Shown here: one piece after another, positions 29,415-39,278 of the stretch
Layout: every line of letters starts with the position of its first letter
Numbering within the stretch: the stretch's first letter is position 1
Assembly (NCBI RefSeq): GCF_030252325.1
Contig: NZ_CP126981.1
Span: 1,736,001 to 1,800,000, forward strand
DNA: 64,000 bases
Source: Candidatus Mycobacterium wuenschmannii
GTDB lineage: Bacteria > Actinomycetota > Actinomycetes > Mycobacteriales > Mycobacteriaceae
Direction of reading: 5' to 3'
Position numbers and translations under genes: made by a program
Notes under the pieces: generated by a model
What the model was told of the DNA's origin: nothing
Seen by the model: only the letters and a program-made list of their open reading frames with translations
Database searches by the model: none

Positions 29415-32311
29415 GCGACAACGCAACTCACACCACCGAGACCACGAAGCCGCACCGCCCGTACCTACCCCACTTCATCCGCATCTTCTCCATCCCGATC
29501 ATCATCGGCTGGGTCGTCGTCACCGTCATCGTGAACATGGTCGTCCCGACGCTGGAAGTGGTCGGCGAGGCGCACTCCGCCCCGATGGCGCCGCTCGACG
29601 CGCCGTCGATGAAGGCGATGATGCTGATGGGGCACAACTTCCAGGAGTTCGACTCCAACAGCACGATCATGGTCGTCGTGGAAAGCCAACAGCCGCTTGG
29701 CGATTCGGCTCACAAGTATTACGACGACATCGTCCGGAAGCTCCGCAAGGACACCGCGCACGTCCAGCACATCCAGGACTTCTGGGGCGACCGGTTCACC
29801 GCCGCGGGTGCGCAGAGTTCCGACGCCAAGGGCGCCTACGTCCAGGTGAACATCGCCGGCAACCAGGGCACCACCACGGCCAACAACTCGGTCGAGGCCG
29901 TTCGCAAGGTCGTCGACAACGAGCCCGCGCCCAACGGCGTCAAGGCGTACGTCACCGGTTCCGCGGCCTTGTCCGACGACATGCACGTGATCGGCAACGA
30001 AAGCCTGGCGACGATCACGTTGTTCACCTTGGGTGCGATCGCGATCATGCTGTTGCTGGTCTACCGATCGATCGTCACCACCCTGGTCCAGCTGTTCATG
30101 ACCTTCGTGTCGCTGCTGTGCGCGCGCGGAGTCGTCGCGGTATTCGCCTTCAACGACCTATTCGGGCTGACCACCTTCGCCGCGAACATCCTCACGATGT
30201 TGGCGATCGCCGCGGGAACCGACTACGGCATCTTCCTGGTCGGGCGCTATCAGGAGGCCAGACACGCCGGCGAGGACCGCGAGGACGCGTACTACACCAC
30301 CTTCAAGGGAGTGGCGCCCGTCGTGTTGGGCTCCGGCCTGACCATCGCCGGCGCGACCTTTTGCCTGAGCTTCTGCCGCCTGCCATGGTTCGCCACGATG
30401 GGATGGCCGGTGGCGATCGGCATGATTGTCGTCGTCTTCGCAGGACTCACTCTCGGGCCGGCGCTGGTCTACCTCGGTAGCCGTTTCGGGCTCTTTGAGA
30501 AAAAGAAGGGCAAATCCCAGGGCAAGCTGTGGCGTCGCGTCGGCACCGCTGTGGTCCGTTGGCCCGCGCCCATTTTCGCCGTCAGCGGGGCGGTGGTACT
30601 GGTCGGCATGGTCGCCTTGCCCGGCTTCAGGCCGAGCTACAACGACCGGCATTACCTGCCGGAATCGGCGCCGTCCAACGTCGGATATGCCGCCGCTGAC
30701 CGGCATTTCAGCGAAGCCCGGATGAATCCCGACCTGTTGTTGATCGATGCCGACCACGACATGCGGAACACCTCCGACATGCTGGTGCTGGACAAGGTTG
30801 CGAAAAACGTCATCCGCACCGTCGGCATCGCGATGATCCAGGACATCACCCGGCCGCTGGGAATTCCCATCCAGCACAGCTCAATTCCGTTCCAGAACAG
30901 CATCCAGAGCCAGACCACGATGCAGAACATGAAGTTCCTGAAGGACCGGATGGCCGACATCCTGAAGATGGCCGACCAGATGCAGATCATGATCGACGTG
31001 ACGACCCGGCAGGCGAAGGTCACTCACGACCTGGCCGACGCCGCACGCGACAGCGCGACCACCACGCGAGAGACGTCGGAGATCACCGACACGCTGCGGG
31101 ATCACATCGCCGACTTCGAGGACTTCTACCGGCCGATTCGCAGCTACTTCTACTGGGAGAAGCACTGCTACGACATCCCGGTGTGTATCTCGTTCCGGTC
31201 GCTGTTCGACTCGATCGACGGCTTCGACCAGCTGGCCGAGAAGTTCCACGCGCTCTCCGGTGACATCGACCGGACCGCGACGGCGTCGCACGAGCTGGAG
31301 CAGTTGATTCCAATCATGTTGGAAACACTGAAGACAACGCATGGTCTGACGCTGACCATGTACCAGACGTTCAAGGCGATGATCGACCAGATGGAGGCGA
31401 TGAGCAACACCTCGATCGTGATGGGGCAGAGCTTCGACAAGTCGCAGAACGACGACTTCTTCTACCTGCCGCCGGAGGCCTTCCAGAACCCGGAGTTCAT
31501 CCGTGGCGTGAAGATGTTCTTCTCTCCCGACGGAAAATCGGTGCGGTTCTTCATCACTCATCAGGGCGACCCGATGACGCCGGAAGGCATCGCGCGGACA
31601 TCCGCCGAACGCCAAGCGGCGCAGGAGGGCATCAAGCAGTCATCGCTGTCTGACGCCAAGATCTATCTCGGCGGCACCGCTGCGACATTCCGCGACATGG
31701 CCGACGGTGAGAAATACGACCTGATGATTGCGGTGGTATCGGCCCTGACGCTGATCTTCATGATCATGCTGCTGCTGACCCGAAGCGTGGTGGCGGCGTT
31801 GGTGATCGTGGGAACAGCGAGCAGTTCTATCGCCGCCTCGTTCGGCCTGTCGGTGTTGATCTGGCAGGACCTGTTCGGCATGAACATCCACTGGATCGTG
31901 CTGGCGCTGTCGGTGATCATCCTGCTGGCCGTCGGCTCCGACTACAACCTGTTGCTGGTCTCACGATTCAAGGAAGAGATACACAACGGGCTCAAGACCG
32001 GCTACCTCCGGTCGATGGCCGGGACCGGTTCGGTGGTCACCTCGGCGGGTCTGGTGTTCGCCTTCACGATGGCCGCGATGCTGGGCAGCGACCTGACCGT
32101 GCTGGGCCAGTTCGGGTCGACGGTTTGCATCGGTCTGCTGCTCGACACCCTGGTCGTGCGAACGCTGTTCATGCCGTCGCTCGCGACGCTGCTCGGCCGT
32201 TGGTTCTGGTGGCCGCTGGTGGTCCATCCGCGCGGCGACTACGGGAAGCCGAAGCCGCGAGCCATCTCAGAAGACGCCAACACGGCGCCGCTGGCCGCGC
32301 AGAAGACCTGA
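29411..32311 (+). CDS. MmpL4/5-type RND transporter
   Basis: This 966-residue inner-membrane transporter has the RND layout of 6+6 helices and two large periplasmic loops. The proton-relay motifs are GTDYGIFLVGRYQEA near residue 269 and GSDYNLLLVSRF near 842. The second loop contains a helical hairpin-like segment (about 500-660, with several TTR/DLAD heptad-like stretches) typical of the MmpL4/5 subgroup. Its pairing and overlap with an mmpS gene support that subgroup, whose known members export carboxymycobactin-type siderophores or drugs. The actual cargo here is unknown. No adjacent TetR/MarR regulator of the MmpR5 type is visible. The gene converges on degV with one base between stop codons. 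Confidence 0.92.
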   Translation: MSDNATHTTETTKPHRPYLPHFIRIFSIPIIIGWVVVTVIVNMVVPTLEVVGEAHSAPMAPLDAPSMKAMMLMGHNFQEFDSNSTIMVVVESQQPLGDSAHKYYDDIVRKLRKDTAHVQHIQDFWGDRFTAAGAQSSDAKGAYVQVNIAGNQGTTTANNSVEAVRKVVDNEPAPNGVKAYVTGSAALSDDMHVIGNESLATITLFTLGAIAIMLLLVYRSIVTTLVQLFMTFVSLLCARGVVAVFAFNDLFGLTTFAANILTMLAIAAGTDYGIFLVGRYQEARHAGEDREDAYYTTFKGVAPVVLGSGLTIAGATFCLSFCRLPWFATMGWPVAIGMIVVVFAGLTLGPALVYLGSRFGLFEKKKGKSQGKLWRRVGTAVVRWPAPIFAVSGAVVLVGMVALPGFRPSYNDRHYLPESAPSNVGYAAADRHFSEARMNPDLLLIDADHDMRNTSDMLVLDKVAKNVIRTVGIAMIQDITRPLGIPIQHSSIPFQNSIQSQTTMQNMKFLKDRMADILKMADQMQIMIDVTTRQAKVTHDLADAARDSATTTRETSEITDTLRDHIADFEDFYRPIRSYFYWEKHCYDIPVCISFRSLFDSIDGFDQLAEKFHALSGDIDRTATASHELEQLIPIMLETLKTTHGLTLTMYQTFKAMIDQMEAMSNTSIVMGQSFDKSQNDDFFYLPPEAFQNPEFIRGVKMFFSPDGKSVRFFITHQGDPMTPEGIARTSAERQAAQEGIKQSSLSDAKIYLGGTAATFRDMADGEKYDLMIAVVSALTLIFMIMLLLTRSVVAALVIVGTASSSIAASFGLSVLIWQDLFGMNIHWIVLALSVIILLAVGSDYNLLLVSRFKEEIHNGLKTGYLRSMAGTGSVVTSAGLVFAFTMAAMLGSDLTVLGQFGSTVCIGLLLDTLVVRTLFMPSLATLLGRWFWWPLVVHPRGDYGKPKPRAISEDANTAPLAAQKT

Positions 32312-32312
32312 G

Positions 32313-33152
32313 CTAGTCGACGTCGGCTACTTCGACGCACACCCCGAGCGCGCCGGCGCCGACGTGCAGCGCCAGCACCGGGCCCAGACCGGTGACGATC
32401 GCCGGTTCGCAATGCGGCAACCGTTCGGCCAACGCGTCCGCCAGACTCCGCGCGCCGTCGGCGTTGGCGACATGATGGACCGCGAGTGCGGCGGGGCGCT
32501 CCCCCACGATTTCGACGACCCGCTCGATCATCGTCGCAACCGCCTTAGTGGCCGTTCGAACCCGTTGCGCCAGAACCAGTTTGCCGTCTTCGATGCGCAG
32601 CAGCGGCTTGAGCGACAGTTTGGTGCCCAGCCACGCGCCGGCGCCGCCAATGCGTCCGCTGCGCCGCAGGTTGTCCAGCTGTTGCACGACGATGAACCCG
32701 TGGTTGCGCTCGATCGCGGCCGCCGCTGCTGCCGCGACCGCATCGAGGCCGGCGCCGTCGGCGGCGGCCCGGGCTGCGGCCAGCGCGACGAATCCGGTGT
32801 TCATCCCGGTGAATCTCGAGTCGAGAACCCTGATCCCCGAACCGATCTCGGCGGCGCTGGACTCGGCGGCAGTCAGGGTTCCCGACAACGCCTTGGACAG
32901 GTGCACGGCCACCACGCCGTCGCCGCCGCTGTCGGCCAGCGCTTGCCGGTACACCTCGGCCAACTCGGCCGGTGTCGCGGCGGCGGTGGTGGCATGGCCG
33001 AATTCGTGAATATCGTCCGGGATGTCGTCGACCCCGTCGCGCAGGTCGGTGTCGTCGACCAGGATGTGCAGCGGGACCTGGCGTATCCCCCACCGCTCCC
33101 GCACCCCCTCGGGAAGGCGGGCCGACGAATCGGTGACGACGACGACGGGCAT
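32313..33152 (-). CDS. DegV family fatty-acid-binding protein
   Basis: The 279-residue protein has the two-domain DegV fold. VVVTDSSARLP is at the N-terminus, the lipid headgroup-binding SKALSGTL is near residues 105-112, and LDSRFTGMNTGF and LDNLRRSGRIGGAGAWLG follow. DegV/FakB proteins bind a single fatty acid; in Firmicutes they present it to a kinase, FakA, but no kinase gene is adjacent here. It is the last gene of the nadD-rsfS-gpgP-octT operon, starting four bases after the octT stop. This matches the position of Rv2417c in M. tuberculosis. Confidence 0.9.
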   Translation of the reverse strand: MPVVVVTDSSARLPEGVRERWGIRQVPLHILVDDTDLRDGVDDIPDDIHEFGHATTAAATPAELAEVYRQALADSGGDGVVAVHLSKALSGTLTAAESSAAEIGSGIRVLDSRFTGMNTGFVALAAARAAADGAGLDAVAAAAAAAIERNHGFIVVQQLDNLRRSGRIGGAGAWLGTKLSLKPLLRIEDGKLVLAQRVRTATKAVATMIERVVEIVGERPAALAVHHVANADGARSLADALAERLPHCEPAIVTGLGPVLALHVGAGALGVCVEVADVD

Positions 33153-33156
33153 ACGC

Positions 33157-33885
33157 TCAGCCGTCGACTCTGATGCCGGCCTCGGCCAGCGCCTTGAGCG
33201 TCAACTCCGCAACCGCTTGGTGCGCAACGAAATTCCAGTGAATGCCGTCGGGATTGCCACGACCGTTCAGCACCTCTTCGGCGACGGCCGCTTTGAGGTC
33301 GACCAACGCGACACCGTGTTCGTCAGCCCATTCGGTGATCGCGGCAACGGTACCGTCCCGGCCGTGGTGGGCCTTGCCGTAAGCCTCGGCGATGTGCACC
33401 GACGGCAGCGAAGCCACCACCGGGATCCCCGGACGGTTGAAATCGATTGCGCCGCGGGTCTCTTCGAGATACTCCACGCTCAGGTGCGGCGGCAGCGCGG
33501 CGCGGGCAACCGGGGAGAACCGCGGCTGAATCCAACCGTAGCCGTCGCGCACCCAGCGCCGCAGCCACGGCGGGCGCACGTAACGGATGAGTTCGCGCAG
33601 CGCGGTCGGCAACGGGGAGGGCAGCGAATCCATGCCGCTGGTCGCGAAGATCACCGCACCCGCGCGCGGCAACGCCGCCCAGGCGCGCGGATCCTGGGTG
33701 GCCGCCCACCAGACGTCGCGGCACGTCCACCCGATACGGCCGATCAACTCCAGGTCCCAGCCGAGTTGCGCGGCAACAAGATTGGGCCAGATGCGGGGAT
33801 CGTCGGACGGCAGACCGCCCTTCGGGCCGTAGTAGGCCAGTGAGTCGGCGAAGACCAGCAGGGTCGGCCGCGCGTCAGAGGACAT
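33157..33885 (-). CDS. octT: Diglucosylglycerate octanoyltransferase OctT
   Basis: A 242-residue SGNH-hydrolase-fold protein. The block I nucleophile is in [12 protein letters not shown] (residues 8-19), with the Ser in an unusual ADS context. The C-terminal catalytic pair is in [16 protein letters not shown] (D..H). The M. tuberculosis orthologue by position, Rv2418c, was shown to transfer octanoate to early intermediates of methylglucose lipopolysaccharide (MGLP). The ATG at 33885 overlaps the gpgP stop by 11 bases. Next to gpgP this gives two consecutive steps of one pathway in one transcript. The assignment rests on fold motifs and conserved context. Confidence 0.87.
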   Translation of the reverse strand: MSSDARPTLLVFADSLAYYGPKGGLPSDDPRIWPNLVAAQLGWDLELIGRIGWTCRDVWWAATQDPRAWAALPRAGAVIFATSGMDSLPSPLPTALRELIRYVRPPWLRRWVRDGYGWIQPRFSPVARAALPPHLSVEYLEETRGAIDFNRPGIPVVASLPSVHIAEAYGKAHHGRDGTVAAITEWADEHGVALVDLKAAVAEEVLNGRGNPDGIHWNFVAHQAVAELTLKALAEAGIRVDG

Positions 33886-34546
33886 CGCCCGCAACCTGCG
33901 CCGAGGCGTTCCACACGTCGAGCCGCCAGCGGATGGAGCCGAAATCGTCCGCGCCGTCGGAACTATGGCCCGAGAGCTGCGTCCAGCTGGCGTTGCCCAT
34001 GCCGCCGAGCACCGGCCAGTTGGCGACCGGCAGCCGCAGCAGCGCCGCGGTCAGCGCGGCGATCAGGCCGCCGTGGGCGACCAACACCACGGGCCGCGCC
34101 TCGTCGGCCGCGCCCCACTCGGGCTCGCCGGCGACCAGCTCGGTCACCAACGGCACGCTGCGCTGCGCCACGTCGACCCGGTTCTCGCCGCCGTGCGGAG
34201 CCCAGGTTGCGTCGTCGCGCCAGGCCAGCCGGGCGCCGGGGGCGATGGCGTCGATCTCGATGTGCGTCATGCCCTGCCAGTCGCCGAGATGGGTCTCGCG
34301 CAGCCGGTCGTCGGCCCGCACCAGCAGGCCGGTGCGTTCCTGCAGCGCGACGGCGGTGTCGTAGGCGCGGCGCAGATCCGAGGACACAATCAGCAACGGC
34401 TGGTGTTTGGCGAGTGCCTCGGCCGCGGCGACGGCCTGGGCGCGGCCCAGATCGGTCAGGTCGGTGTCGAGCTGGCCCTGCATCCGGCTGCCCAGGTTGT
34501 ACGCGGTCTGGCCGTGCCGCAGCATCACCAGCCGGCGGATCGTCAT
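33875..34546 (-). CDS. gpgP: Glucosyl-3-phosphoglycerate phosphatase GpgP
   Basis: A 223-residue histidine-phosphatase (phosphoglycerate-mutase-like) enzyme. The catalytic RHGQTAYN is at residues 10-17 and the second His is in VLVAHGG near 160; the intermediate [11 protein letters not shown] and [10 protein letters not shown] are present. The Rv2419c orthologue dephosphorylates glucosyl-3-phosphoglycerate to glucosylglycerate, the second step of MGLP synthesis. It is coupled to rsfS upstream by a four-base overlap and to octT downstream by 11 bases. A general phosphoglycerate mutase is less likely given this context. Confidence 0.91.
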   Translation of the reverse strand: MTIRRLVMLRHGQTAYNLGSRMQGQLDTDLTDLGRAQAVAAAEALAKHQPLLIVSSDLRRAYDTAVALQERTGLLVRADDRLRETHLGDWQGMTHIEIDAIAPGARLAWRDDATWAPHGGENRVDVAQRSVPLVTELVAGEPEWGAADEARPVVLVAHGGLIAALTAALLRLPVANWPVLGGMGNASWTQLSGHSSDGADDFGSIRWRLDVWNASAQVAGDVL

Positions 34547-34902
34547 GACAGGTCCATCGCAACGACCGGACAGTCACGCCACAGCCGATCGAGGGCGTAG
34601 AAGTCGCGTTCGTCCTGGTGCTGGATGTGCACGACGATGTCGACGTAGTCCAGCAGTGTCCAGCGCCCCTCCCGGGTGCCTTCGCGGCGGGCGGGCTTGT
34701 AACCGGACTCGCGCATCTTCTCCTCGACCTCGTCGACGATCGCATTGACCTGTCGCTCGTTGGACGCCGAGGCGATGACGAAGCAGTCGGTGATGACGAG
34801 TTGGTCGGAGACATCGATGACGACGACGTCGTCGGCGAGCTTCGCGGCCGCCGCGCGGGCGGCGACGGTCGCCATGTCGATGGCCTCGGGCGCGGCGGTC
34901 AT
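34543..34902 (-). CDS. rsfS: Ribosomal silencing factor RsfS
   Basis: The 119-residue product is a full-length RsfS (Iojap/DUF143) protein. Recognisable parts are [33 protein letters not shown] and the closing [28 protein letters not shown]. RsfS binds ribosomal protein L14 (uL14) and blocks joining of the 30S and 50S subunits when nutrients are scarce. The ATG overlaps the stop of nadD by four bases, and its own stop overlaps gpgP by four, so translation is tightly coupled. The nadD-rsfS pairing is widely conserved in bacteria. Confidence 0.95.
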   Translation of the reverse strand: MTAAPEAIDMATVAARAAAAKLADDVVVIDVSDQLVITDCFVIASASNERQVNAIVDEVEEKMRESGYKPARREGTREGRWTLLDYVDIVVHIQHQDERDFYALDRLWRDCPVVAMDLS

Positions 34903-35519
34903 GTCTGCTCCCCCGGTTTGCGGTACAGGTCGCGTTTCGAGATGTACTGCACGACGCCGTCAGGCATCAGGTACCAGAGCGGGCGGCCTTCGGCGGCGCG
35001 CAGTCGGCAGTCGGTGGAAGAGATTGCCAGAGCGGGGATTTCGACCAGCGAGAGCGCGTCTTCGGGCAATCCGTCGAGGACACCGGTGAGGTGCTCGCTC
35101 CCCAGCTCGTAGCCGGGCCGGCTGACGCCGACGAAGCGGGCCGCGGCGAACAGCTCGTCGAGGTCTTGCCAGGCCAGGATGGAGGCCAGTGCGTCGGCGC
35201 CGGTGATGAAGTAGAGATCGGAGTCGGCGTTGACCGCCTGCAGGTCGCGCAGGGTGTCCTTGGTGTATGTCGGCCCGCCCCGGTCGATGTCGACGCGGCT
35301 GACCGAGAAGCGCGGGTTGGCCGCGGTGGCGACGACGGTCATCAGGTAGCGGTCTTCGCCGGCGCTGACCTCGCGGCCCTTGAGCCAGGGCTGGCCGGTC
35401 GGAACGAACACCACCTCGTCGAGGTCGAACAAGTCGGCGACCTCACTGGCCGCGACCAGGTGGCCGTTGTGGATGGGATCGAACGTCCCGCCCATGACTC
35501 CCAGCCGCCGCTTTTGCAC
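34899..35519 (-). CDS. nadD: Nicotinate-nucleotide adenylyltransferase NadD
   Basis: This enzyme joins nicotinate mononucleotide with ATP to form deamido-NAD, the step before NadE, which is also encoded in this window. The nucleotidyltransferase motif [15 protein letters not shown] lies at residues 10-24 and the closing [13 protein letters not shown] near residue 168. I use the GTG at 35519; an internal ATG eight codons later (MGGTFDP) is the other reasonable start. It is the first gene of a five-gene operon with rsfS, gpgP, octT and degV. Confidence 0.95.
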   Translation of the reverse strand: MQKRRLGVMGGTFDPIHNGHLVAASEVADLFDLDEVVFVPTGQPWLKGREVSAGEDRYLMTVVATAANPRFSVSRVDIDRGGPTYTKDTLRDLQAVNADSDLYFITGADALASILAWQDLDELFAAARFVGVSRPGYELGSEHLTGVLDGLPEDALSLVEIPALAISSTDCRLRAAEGRPLWYLMPDGVVQYISKRDLYRKPGEQT

Positions 35520-35600
35520 GGTTTGCCAGCTTACTGGAGCGCGATGTGGCCGGAATCCAATGTCACAGAGGCCACACCGGCACCCGGGCCGGAGCGTCGA

Positions 35601-36638
35601 TCAGGAGTAGACGGGGTCGAACAGGGCCGCGACGGTCTCCAGCAACGCGGTGATCGCTCCGCTGTCGGCGACGCCGTGCGAGAACGAACCGATCAACGCT
35701 GCCGCGTCGTTGATGATCGCACCCGAGTCGGTCCAGTCCGGAATCTCGATGGTCGTGGTCAGGCCGGTGGTCGTAGCGACCCCGCTGGCGACATCCTCCG
35801 GCGTCAACCCCAGGTATTCCACGTGGGTGGTGAAGAAGTGGAAGAGCCCGTTCGCCAGGCCGAGCAAGGGGCTGCCACCCGGTGCATTGACGCCGAAGTC
35901 CCAATCCTCTTGCCAGTCGGAGACTCCGTCGTAGTGGATGTCGTAGATGGTGGTCGGATAGAGGTCGTTCGGTGTGTAGTCGGCGAGCAGGCCACCCGGG
36001 GCGAACTGGTCTTCGTTGATGGCTTTGAGCACTTCGTCGGTGATCGTCGTTCCGGTGTCGCCGCCGCCGAAGAGCTGAACCAAATCGGCGTAGATGTTGG
36101 TGGCGATGCCGTTCGCGTCGCTCGGGTCGCCGATGAACACGAAGTGCAGGTCCTCCGACGGGATGCCGTCTTGAGCGAGAATCTTCTCGGCCGCCGACAC
36201 GGCAATCGCGCTCTGCGAGTAGGCGAACACCGTCAGAGGATCATCGGCACTCATCAAGTTCGAGTGATACGCGGCTTCGATCGCGTAGACGATGTTGGTC
36301 TCGTCCTGCAGGCTGCTCGGGCCGAATTGGAACAGTTCGGGCGTCGACAGCACCTGCAACGAACCGTCGCACGGCAGGTTTCCGACCATGTTGCAGATCG
36401 ACGTCGCGGCATCCGAGAACCCCAGCGGCTTCAGGAACAGCTCGTTCGCCGCCTCCACGTACGCCGTTGACGGCGTGGGCTGGGCGGTACCGCCGAGAAA
36501 AATGGCGTTGGTGCTGCCCGCAAGGCTGATGGGGTCCGCCAGCGGGTCGTCGGTGTCGGCGTGGGCCGGCAGGGACAGGGCGATCGACATTCCCGTCGCC
36601 CCGATGATCGGCGCCATAACGGATAGGCGTTTCAGCAT
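35601..36638 (-). CDS. Secreted PE-PPE-domain hydrolase-like protein
   Basis: A 345-residue protein with a clean signal peptide (MLKRLSVMAPIIGATGMSIA then LSLPAHA, cleavage near residue 27). A PE-PPE alpha/beta-hydrolase domain follows directly: IFLGGTAQPTPS, then the nucleophile elbow AYSQSA with Ser141, then FIGDPSDANGI. No PE or PPE domain precedes it. The first Gly of the usual GYSQS elbow is Ala here. The ATG at 36638 follows TGAGG at a usable distance; a long in-frame extension upstream is not coding-like. The family includes esterases and acyltransferases acting on cell-wall lipids. The substrate is unknown. Confidence 0.84.
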   Translation of the reverse strand: MLKRLSVMAPIIGATGMSIALSLPAHADTDDPLADPISLAGSTNAIFLGGTAQPTPSTAYVEAANELFLKPLGFSDAATSICNMVGNLPCDGSLQVLSTPELFQFGPSSLQDETNIVYAIEAAYHSNLMSADDPLTVFAYSQSAIAVSAAEKILAQDGIPSEDLHFVFIGDPSDANGIATNIYADLVQLFGGGDTGTTITDEVLKAINEDQFAPGGLLADYTPNDLYPTTIYDIHYDGVSDWQEDWDFGVNAPGGSPLLGLANGLFHFFTTHVEYLGLTPEDVASGVATTTGLTTTIEIPDWTDSGAIINDAAALIGSFSHGVADSGAITALLETVAALFDPVYS

Positions 36639-36723
36639 GACGAACCTCAATTCATTTCTGCCGGTTGCATATAACGCACCGAAGCCGAAAATGCTTGGCC
36701 TACGCTTATCTGAAGCCGAGCTG

Positions 36724-36750
36724 ATAATAACCTCATATTGACCTGTGCAA
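36724..36750 (-). promoter_or_regulatory. Possible promoter of the secreted PE-PPE gene
   Basis: On the minus strand TTGCAC (36750-36745) and TATTAT (36729-36724) lie 15 bases apart, a short but usable spacing for a SigA-type promoter. The predicted leader is about 80 bases. The interval 36639-36760 is notably AT-rich for this genome. A second -10-like TTATAT lies closer to the gene near 36669. Confidence 0.3.
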
Positions 36751-36890
36751 CTGAGGAGGTTCGTCTGAGCTTCGCTTGGGCGCCGCCCGCCCGGCTGATG
36801 TGCGAGTTGCCCGCCTCTGAGCGAATTCGCTTTGCTGTCGGGCCTCCTGATTACGATCGGTTTCAGTAATTTCGGGGAGAGGCTCGAGTC

Positions 36891-37832
36891 GTGATCGCGT
36901 TCATCTTCGGCGCCATCGGCGTCGCGATTCTGGTCGTTGGGTTGGTGGTGATCGGTCTCGCGATGGTGGTGCTTGCGCCGAACCGCGAATCGTCGTCGCC
37001 GGCGCAACTCGCGCTTCTCGGGGTGCTGGCCGTTGTCGCGCTAGTGGCTACCGCCGTCATTGCCGACCAGGGCGGCGGTGGTTGGTCGGCGGCGCCGACG
37101 GTGGTGTGGGTATTCGCCCTCGCGTGCATTCGCAACGCCGCCCCGGTTCGGGAAACCGAGCAGCAGCGCAAGCGGCGACTGGCGGAGGCGGCGAAGCGCG
37201 AGGACGCCCGCCGGCGGGTCGAAGAACGCAATCGCGTCAAGGTTTTCGGCAAAGAGGGTCTGGCGATAATGGGCCAGGCGAAGTCGGCCGTCGACAACAT
37301 CATCGCGACGCGTGCCGCTCGCGACGGCTGGTTGGGCGAGCCGGGGGCGCTGGATTTCACCGGTTACCTCGCGACGATCGCCGATACTCTGCAGCGGGCG
37401 CGGCGGATCGAAGACCTTGCTGCGCAGTCGAAAGCGATCCCCACACCGACCGCGGACGACGCCGCGATGCTGCGCGACGCCGAACGGACCATCAAGCAGC
37501 TCCGCGGCGAGGTCGCGGGTCGGGTCCAGGTTCTCAACGATTGCGCGCGCAAGGCACAGCAGGTGGACCGTGTGCTGGCGGCTGAACGTGAGCAGGCCCG
37601 CCAGGCCGCCAGGCGTGACGACAACAGGAGTCAGCTGTCGGCAGAGCTGTACGGGGTGGCGGCACTGCCCACCGCGTCAGCGCCGGACGCCACCGACGCG
37701 GTCAGCGCCTACGTGGCCGCATTCCATGAACTCAAGGGAACGATCGGCGCGACGCCGACGCCCGCCACGGTGATCTCGCAGCCTGCAGCCGAGAACACCC
37801 TGGTATGGCTGCGCAAGAAGCTCCCGTTCTAG
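36891..37832 (+). CDS. Membrane-anchored coiled-coil protein, unknown function
   Basis: I do not recognise a family. The 313-residue product begins with a hydrophobic helix (residues 1-28), then a short loop and two further hydrophobic segments (about 40-60 and 67-80). A long charged helical stretch rich in Arg, Glu, Lys and Ala follows (about 85-235), likely coiled coil and cytoplasmic. The start is a GTG at 36891. It is monocistronic and converges on the VWA gene, sharing the tetranucleotide CTAG so that the stop codons overlap. No catalytic motif is visible. A scaffolding or envelope-associated role would be a guess. Confidence 0.72.
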   Translation: MIAFIFGAIGVAILVVGLVVIGLAMVVLAPNRESSSPAQLALLGVLAVVALVATAVIADQGGGGWSAAPTVVWVFALACIRNAAPVRETEQQRKRRLAEAAKREDARRRVEERNRVKVFGKEGLAIMGQAKSAVDNIIATRAARDGWLGEPGALDFTGYLATIADTLQRARRIEDLAAQSKAIPTPTADDAAMLRDAERTIKQLRGEVAGRVQVLNDCARKAQQVDRVLAAEREQARQAARRDDNRSQLSAELYGVAALPTASAPDATDAVSAYVAAFHELKGTIGATPTPATVISQPAAENTLVWLRKKLPF

Positions 37833-39271
37833 ACGGGTAGCAGCTGATCGATCACGGCGGCCAGCTGCTTGGCCGACCGGCACTCGTGCATCGTGATGAC
37901 GTCCTGGTAGCGCGGCACCGCCGAGTCGCCGCTGCCCCACAGGTGCTTGGGCTCCGGGTTGAGCCAATGCGCGTGCCGGCTCGCGGTCACCATGTGCGAC
38001 AGCACATCGATCGCTGGGTCGCGGTAGTTGGTCCGCCCGTCGCCGAGCACCAGCAGCGAACTGCGCGGCGACAGCACGTTCGGGTGGTCCTGAATGAAAG
38101 AGACGAACGCGTTGCCGTAGTCGCTGTGGCCGTCGCGGGTGTACACCCCGGCTTCGCGGGTGATCCGCTGTATCGCGACGGCGAGATCGGCGTCCGGGCC
38201 GAACATGTGGGTGACCTCGTCGCTGGTGTCGATGAACGCGAACACCCGCACCCGGGAAAATTGCTGACGCAGCGCGTGCACCAGCAACAGGGTGAAGTGG
38301 CTGAACCCGGCGACCGAGCCGGACACGTCGCACAACACCACGAGTTCTGGACGGGCCGGCCGTGGCTTACGCAGCACCAGGTCGATCGGCACACCGCCGG
38401 TGGACATCGACTTGCGCAGCGTCTTGCGCAGGTCGATCGCGCCGGCGCGAGACCGACGGCGGCGCGCGGCCAGCCGGGTAGCCAGCGTGCGGGCCAACGG
38501 CTGCACGACGCGGCGCATCGAGCGCAGCTGATCACCCGAGGCGCGTAGGAATTCGACGTTCTCCGACAGTTGCGGGATGCCGTACATCTGGACGTGGTCG
38601 CGGCCGAGCTGCTCGGCGGTGCGCCGCTTGGTCTCGGCGTCGACCATCTTTCGCAGCTGCGTGATGCGCTGCGCGGCAAGCGCTTTGGCGATCTCTTCTT
38701 GGGTCGGCGTCGGCTCGTCGCCATAGCCGGCCAGCAGGCCGGCGAGCAGCTTGCCCTCCAACTCGTCGAGCGCCATCGACTTGAGCGCCTGATACGACGA
38801 GTACGACGGCCCGCGGCTGGAGTTGTATTTGCCGTAGGCATCGACGATTTGGGCGATCATCGCGACCAGCCGGTCGTCCATTTCAGCGAGGTCGGGGTTG
38901 TCGGTCAGCAGGTCGAGCAACATCTGCCGCATCGCCTCGACGTCCTCGGGCGGCAACTGCACGTCGGGGTCGATGGCGTCCTCTTCGCTGACCGCCGCCC
39001 GGGTGCCGAGCGCGGCGGGCCACCAGAGGTCGAACATCGCGTCGTAGGTCTCGCGGTGCTCGGGCCGCCGCAGCACCGCGCAGGCCAATCCCTCGCGCAG
39101 GATCTCGCGGTCACCGAGGCCGAGCACGCCCATCACCCGGCCGGCGTCCACGGTTTCCGACGGGCCGACCGAAATGCCTTGGCCGCGAAGCGCTTCGACG
39201 AACCCGACCAGGTGGCCCGGGATGCCGTGCGGGGCCAACGGCTGGCTGGGGCGAACGCGGCGGACGGCCAT
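37829..39271 (-). CDS. VWA-domain (CoxE-like) protein
   Basis: A 480-residue protein. The C-terminal von Willebrand A domain has the metal-ion site motif DVSGS in ELVVLCDVSGSVAGFSHFT near residue 310, preceded by an Arg-rich segment and an N-terminal helical region. This is the CoxE/YehP-type partner of MoxR AAA ATPases. Such pairs act as chaperones for metal-cofactor insertion or complex assembly. It lies eight bases downstream of the moxR gene and corresponds by position to Rv2425c. Which complex it serves is not visible; the molybdenum enzyme at 50754 is far away and in another operon. Confidence 0.9.
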   Translation of the reverse strand: MAVRRVRPSQPLAPHGIPGHLVGFVEALRGQGISVGPSETVDAGRVMGVLGLGDREILREGLACAVLRRPEHRETYDAMFDLWWPAALGTRAAVSEEDAIDPDVQLPPEDVEAMRQMLLDLLTDNPDLAEMDDRLVAMIAQIVDAYGKYNSSRGPSYSSYQALKSMALDELEGKLLAGLLAGYGDEPTPTQEEIAKALAAQRITQLRKMVDAETKRRTAEQLGRDHVQMYGIPQLSENVEFLRASGDQLRSMRRVVQPLARTLATRLAARRRRSRAGAIDLRKTLRKSMSTGGVPIDLVLRKPRPARPELVVLCDVSGSVAGFSHFTLLLVHALRQQFSRVRVFAFIDTSDEVTHMFGPDADLAVAIQRITREAGVYTRDGHSDYGNAFVSFIQDHPNVLSPRSSLLVLGDGRTNYRDPAIDVLSHMVTASRHAHWLNPEPKHLWGSGDSAVPRYQDVITMHECRSAKQLAAVIDQLLPV

Positions 39272-39278
39272 CAGACGC

